A stretch of 64,000 nt of DNA from Microglena sp. YARC (GCA_022414725.1 CM039463.1:72533027-72597026), one strand, 5' to 3'. Shown: positions 1 to 11,237, counted from the stretch's first letter. Program-made: numbers and translations. The notes: generated from the sequence alone by a model not told the origin.

Positions 1-789
1 GTTGGAAGTGGTTTGGTGGTTGGTGTGTTCGCGAGGTTTGGGTGCGGTTGGTTGGGTCTCGGTGTTCTGGTATTATTTTTGCAGTTTGTTGCAGACGAGG
101 GTATCTCGTGCGGCGTTTGGTTTGGTCGGGTGTTGGTGTATTTTTGCGGGTTTGGGTGGGTTTGGTGGGTTGGTGTTGGTGTATTTGTGCGGGGTTGGCA
201 GGTTTGGGTGGGTGTGTGGTGTATTTGTTGCGGGTTTGCGCAGTTTGGTGGGTTTGTTGTTGGTGTATTTCCACCGTTTTGTAGGGGTTGGGTGACGGGA
301 TGTTTGGGGGAGTTTGCAGGGGTTTGCGGGTATTGGTATTTGGTGTATAAAAGGATAGCAGCGTGGTCTCTTCCGCTTCCTGCTTAGCTTCGTCTGTTTG
401 GAGGACCATCTACGTCGTCGCACAGGTCTTGGCTGTTGCGGGTTTTGGGACAGGTTGGGTGGGGTTGGTGTGGTGCCCTATTTTTCGGCTTTTTGCTGCT
501 CGTCTTCACCATTCCCTCGCCCCCTCCCACAACATCCACTAACCCTCACCACCCCACCCCCCTATCTGCCTCACCCTCAACCTCACCTCACCCCATGCAT
601 CCTATTCTCACCACTTCACCTCACCCACCACACCACACCCACCCACGCCTACCTCACCCCACCCTCATCCCACCACACCATCCCACCCTCACCCCCACCT
701 CACCCCAGCATCCTTATCCACCCTACCTCACCCACCCTCACCACCCTACCCTACCTCACCACCACATCCACACCTCACCCAACACCACC
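1..789 (+). other. Intronic sequence upstream of the ABCA membrane-domain exon
   Basis: No coding exon is recognisable. Bases 1-330 are G/T-rich with short imperfect repeats built on GGTTTGGGTGGG and TTGGTGTATTTG. Bases 500-790 are a C/A/T-rich tract of CCTCACCCCACC-type motifs. The G/T to C/A switch between about 340 and 500 matches the 5'-to-3' polarity of other introns in the window, so this is probably one ABCA intron running off the left edge. Open frames here are low-complexity by-products of the repeats. Confidence 0.5.
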
Positions 790-2217
790 ATCCACAGGGT
801 CTCATTGTCGGGTACACCTACTTTCTCGACGGTCTTCATCGACAAGGACTTTGACCGGCTCTTCTTCATCCCTTCCCTCGCACCACCCTTTCCACAACAA
901 ACTTCCCTACCTCACCCCTCACCCACCTCACCAACCATCCTTGCCCATCCCACCCTACCTTCACCTCACCCTCAACCACACCCACCACACCACAGGTCTC
1001 ATTGGCTCTTCTGCTTCTTTGACGATCTTCATCCATTCCCTCACCCACCCTTCCCACAAACACTCCCCACCTCAGCCCTACCCACCTCACCAACCACCTC
1101 ACCAACTCAGTCCTACCCACCCTACCTTACCTTACCCCCACCCACCCCCACCACCCACAGGTCTCATTGGGCTCATGCTTCTTCTCTGACGTCTTCATCC
1201 ATTCCCTCACCACCCTTCCCACAACACTCCCCCACCTCACCCTCACGCATCCTCAATCCCAAACCATCTCACCCCCCTACCTTTACCTTACCCCCACCTC
1301 AACCCCACCCACGCCCACCACCTGCAGTTCTCATTAGCTCTCTGCTTCTCGACGTCTTCATCAACAAGGATTATGGCCAGCTCTTCTTCATACATTCCCT
1401 CACCACCCTTCCCACAACACCTCCCCACCTTATTCCTCACCCACCCCACCCAGCCCACCATCACCCACCTACCCTACCTCACCTCACCCCCACACCACAC
1501 CCACCCCACCACCCACATTGTCTCATTCGCTCTCTTCTTCTCGACGTTTTCATGGACAAGGATTATGGCTGGCTCTTCTTCATTCAAGTGGAAGGTTGCC
1601 AGCCTCACCCACCCTAGCCACACCCTACCCCTACCTTCACCCTTCACCCCACCACACCTCCCCACCACCCACAGGTCTCATTGGCCTCTCTTCTTCTCGA
1701 CGTCTTCATCGACAAGGATTTATTGGCCAGCTTCTGTCTTCATACATTTTCCTTACCACCCTTCCCACAACACTCCCCACCTTATCCTACCCACCCCACC
1801 ACCCACCATCCACCCACCCTACCCTACCTCACCCCCACCTCACCCCACCCACGCCCACCACCCACATTGTCTCATTCTCGCCTCTCTTTCTCCGACGTTT
1901 CTAATGACAAGGCGATTATTGGCTGGTTCTCTTTCATCCAAGTGCGGTGCCAAGCTCTCACCCCCTAGCCCACCCTACCCTACCTCACCTTTCAACCCCC
2001 ACCACACCTGGCCCCACCACCCACAGGTTTCTCATTGGCTCTCTTTCTTCTCGACGTCTTTTTCATCGACAAAGGATATATGGCAGCTCTTCTTCATACA
2101 TTTCCTTACCACCCTTCCCACAAACACTCCCCACCTATCCTCACCACCCCACCCCCACCCAATCACCCACTCCTACCCTACCCTCACCCCACCCACCCAC
2201 CCACCCACCACCCACAG
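790..2217 (+). repeat. Acceptor-edge tandem array before the ABCA membrane exon (8 copies)
   Basis: Eight degenerate copies of the 5' edge of the following exon occur with the acceptor before it. They start near 797, 993, 1159, 1325, 1520, 1674, 1868 and 2026, and the genuine exon starts at 2218. Each copy has CCACCACCCACAG or a variant, then about 65-75 bp of exon-like sequence (TCTCATTGGCTCT, a GACGTCTTCATC core, CTCTTCTTCAT), then C-rich intron spacer. Spacing alternates between about 155-166 and 191-196 bp, which suggests a dimeric unit. The copies starting at 1520 and 1868 reach further into the exon, to the segment equivalent to GAGTGGGTGCCAGCC. The copies read as a hydrophobic peptide (LIGSLLLDVF), as does the real exon. 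Confidence 0.85.
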
Positions 2218-2487
2218 GTCCTCATTTGGCTCTTTCTTCTTCTACGACGTTTGTCATCGACAAGGGATTATGCTGGACTCTTCTTCATCGAGTGGGTGCC
2301 AGCCTTTGCTCTTTACAGGGGTCTTCAACGAGATGGCCTCCATACGGCATTCTTGGGTGATCTACCGGGGACAGACGGATGGAGCTTCAGCAACCTAAGT
2401 GATGAGAGGCAACGTATGGTCGCCAACTTGGGCATCTTCGCTGTATTGAGTGGTTTCCCTCTCTGGTGCTGGATGGTACCTAAGCAG
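2218..2487 (+). CDS. ABCA: ABCA transporter exon: end of the transmembrane domain (partial gene)
   Basis: This 270-nt exon (90 codons) is open throughout. It is bounded by an acceptor AG at 2216-2217 and a donor GTGAGC at 2488. The peptide contains WVPAFALYRGLQ, then GTDGWSFSNLSD, then a hydrophobic stretch IFAVLSGFPLWCW. The ALYRGL...GTDG...NLSD order is typical of plant half-size ABCA proteins just before their last membrane span. It is the membrane half of a lipid-type exporter whose ATPase exons follow. The first 45 or so bases read best in another frame (LIGSFFF, matching the upstream copies), so one or two indels near 2250 are likely. The gene's N-terminal part lies left of the window. 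Confidence 0.85.
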
Positions 2488-3440
2488 GTGAGCAGGGTGG
2501 TGGTGTTTGTTTTTGTGTGGTTGATGTGTGCGGTGGGGGAGGGGCCGAGGGGGGGGCTTATCGGCTGTTTGACGTGATCTCTTCTGGTGCTGGGATTTGG
2601 TACCTTTAGGCAGTAGGTGAGAGGGTGGTGGGGCGAGTGGTGGTGGCGGACGAGGGTGAGAGGGTGGTGGGGGTTGTTTGTGTGGTGTGTTGTGATGTGT
2701 GGGTGGGGGATGGGGGCGGCTAGGGGGGTTCATTATCGCTGTTGAGGGTCTTTTTTCTATGGTGCTGGAGCTCTGGTACCTGGAACAGGGGAGAGTGAAT
2801 AGTGTGTGTGTGGGGGTTGGGGGTGGGTGGAGAGGGGATTGTGGTGGTGGGGTTGTTTGGTGTGTGTGGTGGGGTGGGTGTGTGGGGTGAGAGGATGGTG
2901 GTGAGTTTGTGTGTGGCGTGGGTGGAGCGGGGTGGAGGTGTGGGTGGAGGTGTGGGTTCCTTTTTCTTGTGCTGGGAGGTACCTGGAACGTTGAGAGTGA
3001 GCGACAGTACCAGGGTGTGTGCTATCGTTCTGTGTGGTGGAGTGGTGTGGGGTGTGGGTGGGGGTGGGGGAATGGTTGTGGTTGGTAGGTGGTTGATTTT
3101 GTGGATGTGTGGTGGGCATGTGGTGTTATATGGTGTGGCGTGGGGGGGGGGAGAGTGGTGTGTCGTGTTCCTTTTCTTGGCTGCTTGGATTGGTGGATGT
3201 ACCTGGGACAGTTTGAGAGTTAGGGTTTGGCGGGGGGGTTGAGGGTGGAGCGTGTGGTGGTTGTTCTTTGTGTGGTAAGCGTTGTGTGTGTGGTGTCGGT
3301 CCTGTCGGGGGGGGGGGGGGAAGTGAGTGTTAGGTGTTTGTGTTCCTTTTTCTTGGCGGCTGGGATGTACCTGGGAACAGGGTGAGGTTTGAGAAGAAAT
3401 GTGGTGTGTGGATCGAGGAGAAAAGGTTGGGGTGGGGTGT
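2488..3440 (+). repeat. Donor-edge tandem array after the ABCA membrane exon
   Basis: At least five degenerate copies of the exon's 3' edge and donor follow the exon, near 2583-2622, 2756-2795, 2965-3002, 3172-3222 and 3347-3390. Each has a TGTGCTGG/TGGTACCTGGAACAG-like core followed by GTGAGAG-like intron sequence, and they are separated by strongly G/T-rich spacers (TGTGTGTGGGGGTGGGG). Most copies keep a plausible donor. It mirrors the acceptor-edge array on the other side of the same exon. Confidence 0.75.
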
Positions 3441-3789
3441 GGGTGGGCGGGGGGGAGCCCTTCTGATTTTCTGAAAGCAAGTGAAGAAGTTTATGTCATT
3501 ATATTTTGGCGGAGCCCCTTCTTCAAAGGGGAGGGAGCCCCCCAGGGTTAACCCATTTGTCCGTCGATCGACCATCTGTCTGACCGAAACGCAAAGCCTG
3601 ACACGTCAGCCAACGTCTCGTACTAACTCGCTTCCGTTGTCACGATTGTCGCCTCCGTCGCGATCACTCTCCGCCATTTTTTCAGTATTTCCCATTTCGA
3701 CGCTGCATAGAACTTGTTCTGGATCCTGTGTTATGGTCCTGAGATGGCATTGCATAGTGCAAGAAGAAAGTAGGAGTGAGATTTATGCC
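3441..3789. other. Intronic insertion of unknown type, shared with 10190-10544
   Basis: Unique-looking, lower-repeat sequence (TTTTGGCGGAGCCCC, CTTCAAAGGGGAGGGAGCCCCC, CTCCGTCGCGAT) recurs with many indels at 10190-10544. No gene was recognised. It directly precedes a SINE copy at both sites, so it may belong to a larger composite insertion in this ABCA intron. Confidence 0.4.
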
Positions 3790-4015
3790 TTCTCTTATAA
3801 TTGATAACGCCTGATGGGGCGTAGGGTGTTGAGGAGACCCGTCGTACGCGGTGTGGATGGAGCGCGTCTCCTACCTCAACTGGAACAAGCTACCATCGCG
3901 TGTGATCCGCACGACCTGCAAGGCCAAGACGGACCGCAAAGGGGGAGTCGACACCCCCCCAACTCCTTCATTCTTAAAGTGACTTCAGTCTACCACTAGA
4001 CCAATGTATATCACT
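3790..4015 (-). mobile_element. tRNA-derived SINE, minus orientation (degenerate)
   Basis: The body begins (on the plus strand) with ATAACGCCTGATGGGGCG and includes GGAACAAGCTACCATCGCG. Toward the right it ends in a tRNA-like head. On the minus strand that head has an A-box-like TGGTCTAGTGGTAGACTG and a B-box-like GTCGACTCCC. Related copies lie at 10545-10765, 45628-45830 and 61900-62105, all in the same orientation. The 5' tRNA head differs in sequence among copies, so more than one tRNA may have been recruited. Confidence 0.65.
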
Positions 4016-4378
4016 TGAAAGGGCTACCTTCTCCTTATATATTGTAGATTAATGATCATTGTAGAACAAATTTAGGCCACCCCGCCAGTATAAACAATTG
4101 TTGGGGTTCACCTTTCTTAATTTCTTTCTTCTTTTGAAGCCCTCATATTCACGGCTGGGGCAAGTTCCTTTCAGCCCTTAATTTTGGCCTACCCCTTGGG
4201 ACTGTAGCTTACATACATCTACCACAACGCCAACCCACACCCTCCACTCCATATCATGCTCCTGCCAACAACCACTACATCAATATGAAGGGCACGCCCG
4301 TCAACATCCCTCACCCATATCACTCCCTACCTCAATCCTCCCAAATACCTCCAACTATCCCCCCCTCACCCTCCCACC

Positions 4379-4412
<34 letters not shown>

Positions 4413-4469
4413 CCCCCCACACCCCCCCCCACCTCACCTCCCTCCCTCCCTTCCCTCCTCCACACGATC
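4016..4469. other. Intron remainder: dispersed repeat and C-tract
   Basis: Bases 4130-4215 (AAGCCCTCATATTCACGGCT ... GGCCTACCCC ... GACTGTAGCTTACATACA) are a member of a dispersed family also found at 10905-10985 and 63410-63540, and inverted at 6995-7060 and 13797-13900. Bases 4300-4460 are a polypyrimidine tract with a C homopolymer of about 30. No gene is visible. Confidence 0.55.
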
Positions 4470-4840
4470 ATCCCAACATGGCCAACGCGTTTGAAACCGG
4501 CATCCTTATGTTCCTTTATCATTCAATGAAGCAAGAAGAAGAGGATATCACACGAACCCGCCATGCCACTTTCCCCCTCCGACCAACCACCTCGACGCGA
4601 AGGGCGCGACCCTACTCAACCTCCGTCACCTGCGGCCAGGGTCGCTGAACGTGGCAAGCGAGGCCGCGCGCGCCCATGAACATCGTCGACACGAGGACCA
4701 CGCCGAATTGTGACGCGAGACCTGCGGAAGGTGTTTCCCTCCGTGGATGGTGGGAAGAAGAAGGTGGACTGTTGCAGAACATGTCTATTGCTGTTCAGAA
4801 GGGGGAGGTCCTGGGCCTGCTGTTCCTAAACGCGTGCAGG
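4470..4840 (+). pseudogene. ABCA: ABCA exon at the start of the nucleotide-binding domain, left copy (indel-damaged)
   Basis: Fragments of the exon are readable in different frames: ILMFLYHSMKQEEEDI near 4500-4550, MNIVD near 4676, then QNMSIAVQKGEVLGLL near 4780-4825. In ABCA proteins the last segment leads directly into the Walker A loop. Several single-base indels break the frame, and the GPNGAG segment is scrambled here. It is the same exon as 11238-11624. I read the damage as sequence error in a redundant contig end rather than as a true pseudogene, but cannot prove this. Confidence 0.7.
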
Positions 4841-5432
4841 ATAAGGCTCATCATGCATCATGCATGCTATGTGTTTTTAACAGTCTGCCCGGGTTCGGGC
4901 GTAGCCAATAGCGCAAACAAGACTTGCCCACCTCCCAATATTGGGAAGGAAAGAAGGTGGCTGATGCAGAACCATGTCTACCCGCTTGATCATAAGGGAG
5001 ATGTTCCTTCGCCTGCTGGGGCACAACAGCGCAGGTTAAGGCTCATCCATGCATGTTGCCGTTTGTTTGCAGTCTGCCCGCGTTAAAGAATAGCAAAAAT
5101 AGACGCGAAACAGACTATGCCCAACCTCAATATTGGTTAAGGAAAAAAGTGGGCTGTGCAGAATATAGATCTACCCGCTGCAGAAGGGAGAGGTCCTTGG
5201 CCTTGCTGGCCCCAACGGTCAGGTAAGGCTCATCCATGCATCATGCATGCGAGTGATTTACACAGTCTGCCCGTTCGGGCGTAGCAAATAGGCTAAACAG
5301 ACTTGCCCAACCTCAATATTGGGAGGAACAAATAAGTGCGGCAGGGAACCATACTATATACGACTTTTCATCAGAAGTGGGAGGTGCTCTGACCTGTGGG
5401 GGGTTCCCAACGGCGCTGGTAGAGGCTTGTCC
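4841..5432 (+). repeat. Donor-edge array of the ABCA NBD exon, left copy
   Basis: Three further copies of the exon's 3' edge follow it, at about 4970-5060, 5150-5245 and 5330-5435. Each has GTGGCTG.GCAGAA, GAAGGGAGAGGTCCT and GCTGGCCCCAACGG (the Walker A GPNG codons), then a donor GTAAGGCTCATCCATGCATC. The copy at 5200-5225 preserves the Walker A codons and donor better than the exon itself. The unit is about 180 bp. Confidence 0.8.
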
Positions 5433-6335
5433 ATCTCATGCAGCATCATATCCGCCAACCCACCTGTCCGCCCACCTGTCCACCACCCGTTCACCCACCC
5501 GCCTATCTCACCCATCCATCCTCCCATCCATCCACCTATCCCACTCACCCATCCGCCCATCCATCCAACCCTCGAATAAGGTCCACCAATCCATCCACCC
5601 ACCTATCCACCACCCATCCATTCCGCACATCCATCCACCTGCAAATCCCCACCCACCCATATCCCACCCACTCCATCTGCCCCATCGTCATCCACCTCAT
5701 CCATCCAACCCGCAAAATTCTAACCACCACCACAAATCCATCATGACCCATCCACCCACCCCTATCCCACCCGCCCCGCATCCATCCATCCACCTATCCC
5801 ACACATCCATCCACCACCCATCCATCTGCCCATTCCACTTTCCACCTATTTCCCCCCACCCATCCATCTGCCCATTCCACACCTATCCCACCCATCCATC
5901 TGCCCAGTCCACACACCTATCCACACCTATCACCCACCCATCCATCTGCCACTCCACCCACATATCCCACCCATCCATCTGCCCATCCACCCACCTATCC
6001 ACCCCGGCCTATGCATCCACCCGCAAATTCCACCCACCCATGCATCATCAGACCCATCGCACCCATCTATCCTACCACCACCCATTCCATCCCACCCCAT
6101 TTCTACCCACCTATCCCACCACATACACTGGCCCATCCAGTCCACCACCCACCTATCCCACCCATCCAGACCCACCTATGCCCACCCATTCCAATCTGCC
6201 CATCCACCCACTCTACCCACCACCCTATCCCACCCACATACTCTGCCCATCCACCACTACCCACCCCCATCCCACCCATCCACCCACTTCACACCCATCC
6301 AATACCGGACACCCCAATCCTACCCACTCATCCCC
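5433..6335 (+). repeat. C/A/T-rich minisatellite in the ABCA intron, left copy
   Basis: Imperfect tandem repeats are built from CATCCACCCACCTATCCCAC and CATCTGCCCATC motifs. G is almost absent. The same array is present at 12240-13215. It forms the 3', acceptor-proximal part of the intron that splits the Walker A motif, and long meaningless open frames rich in H, P, S and T result on both strands. Confidence 0.8.
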
Positions 6336-6522
6336 TCAGGAAAGAACTTACCGGCACTGAGTATGCTGATCGGCCATCCAAACCACTCCAATACCCAACT
6401 ACCCAAACCACCCAACCACTGCCACCATCCCTCAGGTAAGACCACCGCACTGAGTATGCTGATTGGCACCCAACCACCAACCAACACACCTACCCCAACC
6501 TTCACAATTCCCCCACTACAAG
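6336..6522 (+). repeat. Acceptor-edge array of the Walker A exon, left copy
   Basis: Two copies of the next exon's 5' edge precede it. Each is CCCTCAG followed by a GTAAGACCACCGCACTGAGT-like segment encoding GKTTALSML. They lie near 6340 and 6435, with the exon at about 6523. The right-hand copy of the locus has the same arrangement at 13215-13399. Confidence 0.75.
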
Positions 6523-6965
6523 GTAAAACAACCCGCACTACGAGTCATGACTGCGATCAACCCACGGCTTCATGGCAGCCCAGCTCGGGCCAAGCCATAA
6601 TCAAACGCCTGGACATCCGCCAAAGGAACATGCAACAGATTTACCAGACTCTCGGCGTCTGCCCCAGCAGACCTGCTGTTGGGAATAGACTGACCGGGCA
6701 GGGAGCACCTACGCTTCTACGGCGCTAGAAAGGGGTTGGAGGGCAAGACTAGAGGAGTCACGTGTAACTAGAAAACCGCGACTTACGCCAAAGGTGCACA
6801 ACCTGAACAGGCAACTGCAAAATGGCGACGTTTCCAGAGGCAGAGTTGGATCGTCACAGCATACCTCAGGCGAAAATGAAAACACACCAGCGTCGGCCTG
6901 TCTGTCGCCATATTCGTTCATGGCAAACCCAGTTGTGGTGCTATTGGATGAGCCAAGTACAGGGT
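6523..6965 (+). pseudogene. ABCA: ABCA Walker A to Walker B exon, left copy (frame-broken)
   Basis: This is the counterpart of the intact exon 13400-13774 with many scattered indels. Readable islands are SSGQAIIK, MQQIYQTLGVCP and a Walker-B-like VVLLDEPST at the end. No frame is continuous. The following intron (6966-7341) is also shared with the right copy, including its CT-rich tract at 7220-7330 and the inverted dispersed repeat near 6995-7060. Confidence 0.75.
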
Positions 6966-7341
6966 AGGGGACCACAGCAGTCGGATACTGCATGTATGTG
7001 TGTAAGTATGTATGTATGTTACAGTCCAGGGTAGGTCCAAATTAGCTATGAGTAGGCCAAATAGGCCAATATAGGCTCTGTACATACGATATGTAGGGCT
7101 GGGGCTGGCTATACTATCTGGGCGGGGCAGATGGTTATAAAGCTGGGCTGGGGCTTCTGGAATAATGTGCTCTCTGTCTCTGGTAAAACGGGAAATGCTG
7201 TAACACAATGGCCCTGTCTCATCTCTCTCTCTACTCCCTCTTCTCTCTCTCTCTCTCTCTCTTTCTCCGTCTCTCTTCCTCTCTCTCCTCCTCTCTCTCA
7301 TCTCTCTTATGTATGACCCTCTTTTCTCCCCTCTCTCATAG

Positions 7342-8000
7342 GTCTGGACCACCAACAGGCGACGCAACCTGTGGGAGTTGTAAAGGCCAGAAAGACGGCA
7401 CTGCCCATGATCCTGACACACACAACATGGAGGACGGCCGATACCTCCACCCTCCCCGGCGCACCTGTGTGACAGGCTTGGTGATCTTATGTTGACGGGC
7501 CAGGCTCATGTAGTATCTGGGGACCCCAAGGAGATCCACTAAGCCTGGATACGGCGGTTAACTTTTGGTCGTATCCAGATTAGCCCTGTAATCCCACGCC
7601 CTGCCCAGGGGCGGCCTGGCTCAGGGATGCTCCCTTGCGGTTTGTTCTTCGTAACCCACATGTGCCCCCACGCAGCCGCCTCGTCTACACCTAACTCTCA
7701 CGACTGGGCCCTTCACTCGGCCTACGGTCTATCTCAGCAATCACGAGTTTAGTCCCCTATTACATTAAGGACAGAACTTGGACCCTGGTTCCTCAGCGAC
7801 TACCATCCACTTCTCCTCTCAATGCAAGATGGCGCAACGAAATCAAAACGACAGCTTGGATTGCAGTAGCCCGCGGTACTCTCTCTGGCCTCCACATCAA
7901 GCGCACGCTGCTCGCTCCATACTGCTGTCCTAACAACGTAAGCTAAGTAGCGTGTGTCACTCTCAGTGATCATCCGATCTCTACTCTTTCACCCTTACAT
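7342..8000 (+). pseudogene. ABCA: ABCA last exon, left copy (heavily degraded toward the gap)
   Basis: It starts after CTCTCATAG at 7340-7341 with GTCTGGACC (GLDP) and stays alignable by eye to 14148-14530. Indels become more frequent toward 8000. Islands include a NMED-like H-loop region near 7420 and CTCAATGCAAGA near 7818, matching 14495-14505. The decay right up to a fixed-size gap is typical of an uncorrected read end. Confidence 0.65.
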
Positions 8001-9000
8001 NNNNNNNNNNNNNNNNNNNNNNNNNNNNNNNNNNNNNNNNNNNNNNNNNNNNNNNNNNNNNNNNNNNNNNNNNNNNNNNNNNNNNNNNNNNNNNNNNNNN
8101 NNNNNNNNNNNNNNNNNNNNNNNNNNNNNNNNNNNNNNNNNNNNNNNNNNNNNNNNNNNNNNNNNNNNNNNNNNNNNNNNNNNNNNNNNNNNNNNNNNNN
8201 NNNNNNNNNNNNNNNNNNNNNNNNNNNNNNNNNNNNNNNNNNNNNNNNNNNNNNNNNNNNNNNNNNNNNNNNNNNNNNNNNNNNNNNNNNNNNNNNNNNN
8301 NNNNNNNNNNNNNNNNNNNNNNNNNNNNNNNNNNNNNNNNNNNNNNNNNNNNNNNNNNNNNNNNNNNNNNNNNNNNNNNNNNNNNNNNNNNNNNNNNNNN
8401 NNNNNNNNNNNNNNNNNNNNNNNNNNNNNNNNNNNNNNNNNNNNNNNNNNNNNNNNNNNNNNNNNNNNNNNNNNNNNNNNNNNNNNNNNNNNNNNNNNNN
8501 NNNNNNNNNNNNNNNNNNNNNNNNNNNNNNNNNNNNNNNNNNNNNNNNNNNNNNNNNNNNNNNNNNNNNNNNNNNNNNNNNNNNNNNNNNNNNNNNNNNN
8601 NNNNNNNNNNNNNNNNNNNNNNNNNNNNNNNNNNNNNNNNNNNNNNNNNNNNNNNNNNNNNNNNNNNNNNNNNNNNNNNNNNNNNNNNNNNNNNNNNNNN
8701 NNNNNNNNNNNNNNNNNNNNNNNNNNNNNNNNNNNNNNNNNNNNNNNNNNNNNNNNNNNNNNNNNNNNNNNNNNNNNNNNNNNNNNNNNNNNNNNNNNNN
8801 NNNNNNNNNNNNNNNNNNNNNNNNNNNNNNNNNNNNNNNNNNNNNNNNNNNNNNNNNNNNNNNNNNNNNNNNNNNNNNNNNNNNNNNNNNNNNNNNNNNN
8901 NNNNNNNNNNNNNNNNNNNNNNNNNNNNNNNNNNNNNNNNNNNNNNNNNNNNNNNNNNNNNNNNNNNNNNNNNNNNNNNNNNNNNNNNNNNNNNNNNNNN
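8001..9000. other. Assembly gap of exactly 1000 N
   Basis: Runs of N occupy 8001-9000. The round length suggests a scaffolding placeholder, so the true distance between the flanks is unknown. Frames that cross it are meaningless. Confidence 0.99.
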
Positions 9001-10190
9001 ATTGGTGTGGGGGGGGAGGGTGAGAGGGTGGTGGGGGTTGTTTGTTGTGTGTGTGTGATGTGTGGGTGGGGGGATGAGGGAGGGGTAGGGGGGTCAATTT
9101 CAGGCTGTTTGAGGGTCTTTTTGTCTTGTGCTGGGTCTGGTACCTGGAACAGGGGAGAGTGGTGTGTGTGTGGGGTGGGGTGGAGTGAGAGGCATGTGGT
9201 GGTGGTGGTTGTTTTGTGTGTGTGGGGTGGGGTGGGGTGTGTGTGGGCTGAGAGATGGTGGTGGTTGTTGTGTGTGGGGTGGGTGGCGGGGGTGGACGGT
9301 TGTGGGTGGAGGTAGTGGGTTCCGTTTCTTGTGCTTCGGGATGGGGTACCACTGGAGACATGTGAGAGTGAGGGTGTGTGGTATGTGCTGTGGGTGGTGG
9401 AGTGGGGGGTTGGGTGGGGGGGGGGGAGGCGGTGGTCACGGCGGCGGGGGAATGTGGTGTGGTGGTGGTGGTTGGTGTTTTGTGTGTGGCTGTGTGTGGT
9501 GCTGTATAGGTGTGTGCGATAGGGGGGGGGGGAGAGTGTGTGTGTGTGTTCCTTTTCTTGGTCGCTTGGATGGTAAGGAATGGTAACGATGGGACAGGTG
9601 AGAGATTAGGGTGTGGGGGGGGGGTGAGGGTGAGAGGGGAGTGGTGGTTGTTTTGTTGTGTGTGTGATGTGGTGTGTGGTGTGGGGGGGGGGGGGCGGGG
9701 GGGGGGGAGGATGGGCGGGGGGGGGGGGGGTGAGGGGGTGGGGGGGGGGGGCGGGGGGGGGGGGGAGGGGGTGGGGGGGCGGGAGTGGGGGGGGGGGTGT
9801 AGGGGGGAGGGGGGTGCGGGGGGGAGAGGGAGGGGGGGGGGGGGTGGGGGGTGGGCGGGGGCGGGAGGGGGGGCGGGGGGGGGTGGGGGGGGGGGGGGGG
9901 AGGGGGGGGGGGGGGGGGGGTGGGGGGGGGGGGGGGGGGGGGGGGGCGAGGGGGGGGGGGGGGGGGGGGCGGGGGGGGGGGGGAGAGGGGGTGGAGGGGT
10001 GGGGGGGGGGGGGGGGGGGCGAGGGGGGAGAGGGGGGGGGGGGGGGGTGGGGGGGGGTGAGCCTGGGGGAGGGAAGGTGGTGGTTGTGTGTCTCTTTCTT
10101 GGCAGCTAGGGATGGTACCGTGGAACAGGTGAGAGTGGTGTGTGTCTGGGTGAGAGTGGGTGGGGGGGTGGGTTGTGGGGGGGGGGGGCC
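9001..10190 (+). repeat. Donor-edge array and G-tract, right copy of the ABCA intron
   Basis: The right contig opens inside the same intron as 2488-3440. Copies of the exon edge and donor (TGTGCTGGGTCTGGTACCTGG, then GTGAGAG) occur near 9125-9165, 9330-9375, 9550-9605 and 10095-10135. Between 9620 and 10075 the plus strand is almost pure G with isolated T, A or C, over 400 bp. The left copy has no equivalent G-tract of that length, so its size may be inflated by homopolymer errors. Confidence 0.7.
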
Positions 10191-10544
10191 TCCTTGTTTT
10201 CTGAAGCAAAGTGAGAAGTTTAATGTACCATATTTTTGGCGGCAGCCCCATTTGCTTCAAAAGGGAAGGGAGCCCCCAAGGGTTACCCATTTTGTTCCGT
10301 CCGAGACGTCGAGAGACTGTCTGATACGAAACGGAAGCCTACACGTCAGCGCATCGGTCTCATGTACACAACTCGCTCCGTTGTCACGTGTCGCTCCGTC
10401 GCGATGCACTCTCCTCGGCCATTTTTCATGATTCCCATCGTAGCTGCGGCTTTTGCATGAGGCAACATTGTTTCTGGCATCCTGTGTTATTCCCTGAGGA
10501 TGCATGCATGTGTGCAAGAAGAGAGGAGGATGTGAGATTTATGC
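10191..10544. other. Intronic insertion, right copy of 3441-3789
   Basis: Corresponds to 3441-3789 with indels (TTTTTGGCGGCAGCCCC, GGGAAGGGAGCCCCCAAGGG). No gene recognised. Confidence 0.4.
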
Positions 10545-10765
10545 CTTCTCTTATAATGAATAGACACGCCTGAATGGGGCGTCGGTGTTGAGGGAGCCCG
10601 TCGTAACTGCTGGGTGTGAGCGTCTCCTACCTCAACCTTGGACAAGCTACCAATCGCGGTTGACGTAGCGGGAAGTGCAGGAGGCAAGGAGCTGCCGAGA
10701 GGAGGGAGTCGAACCCTGGCGCAAGCCTCTTCATTCTTGAACAGTGACTCAGTCTACATAGAAAA
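10545..10765 (-). mobile_element. tRNA-derived SINE, minus orientation, right copy
   Basis: Body ACACGCCTGAATGGGGCG ... GACAAGCTACCAATCGCGG, then a B-box complement (GGGAGTCGAACCCTGG) and a tRNA-like head to about 10765. It sits at the position equivalent to the 3790-4015 copy, which supports one locus represented twice. Confidence 0.65.
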
Positions 10766-11237
10766 ATCTAATAGTTCTACTAGAAAGAGGCTACTTTCTC
10801 TTAGTATATTCTTAGAATCTAAATGATCAGTGTAGAACAAATCTTAGGCCCTACCGCGCAGTTCTAAACAATGTGTTTGGGGGTTGCACTTCTTAATTTC
10901 TCTCCGTCTTTTTGAAGCCCTTATATCACGGCTGGCAAGTTCCTTTAAGCTAGTTTGGCCTACCCTGGCTGTACGCTTACACCACACGCTCACCACCGAG
11001 ACGCCAAGCACGAACCTCGCACTCCAGTACGTACATGCTCCTGCCAACAAGCCACTACAGCTCAATAGAACAGGGCACGCCACCTGTCAACATACCCTCA
11101 CCCATTCTCCATCCTTCCTTGAGCCCCCTCCTCAAAACTCGCTTCCCCCCCCCCTCCCCCCCCCCCCCAGGGCCCCCCCTGCACCTCCCTCCCTCCTCTC
11201 GGGACCTCAGACTCCAACCCAGATGCGATCCCCAACA
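10766..11237. other. Intron remainder with dispersed repeat and pyrimidine tract
   Basis: Bases 10905-10985 carry the dispersed family (AAGCCCTTATATCACGGCTG ... GTTTGGCCTACCCTGGCTG). Bases 11085-11215 are C-rich and lead to the acceptor of the next ABCA exon. No gene is seen. Confidence 0.5.

Noticed and set aside
398..2398. Proline/histidine-rich frames of 260-390 codons
   Set aside because: They run through C/A-rich intron spacer and repeated exon edges and overlap one another in all three forward frames.
7954..9439. Frames of 450-490 codons spanning the N run
   Set aside because: They cross 1000 N and consist of low-complexity repeat on both sides.
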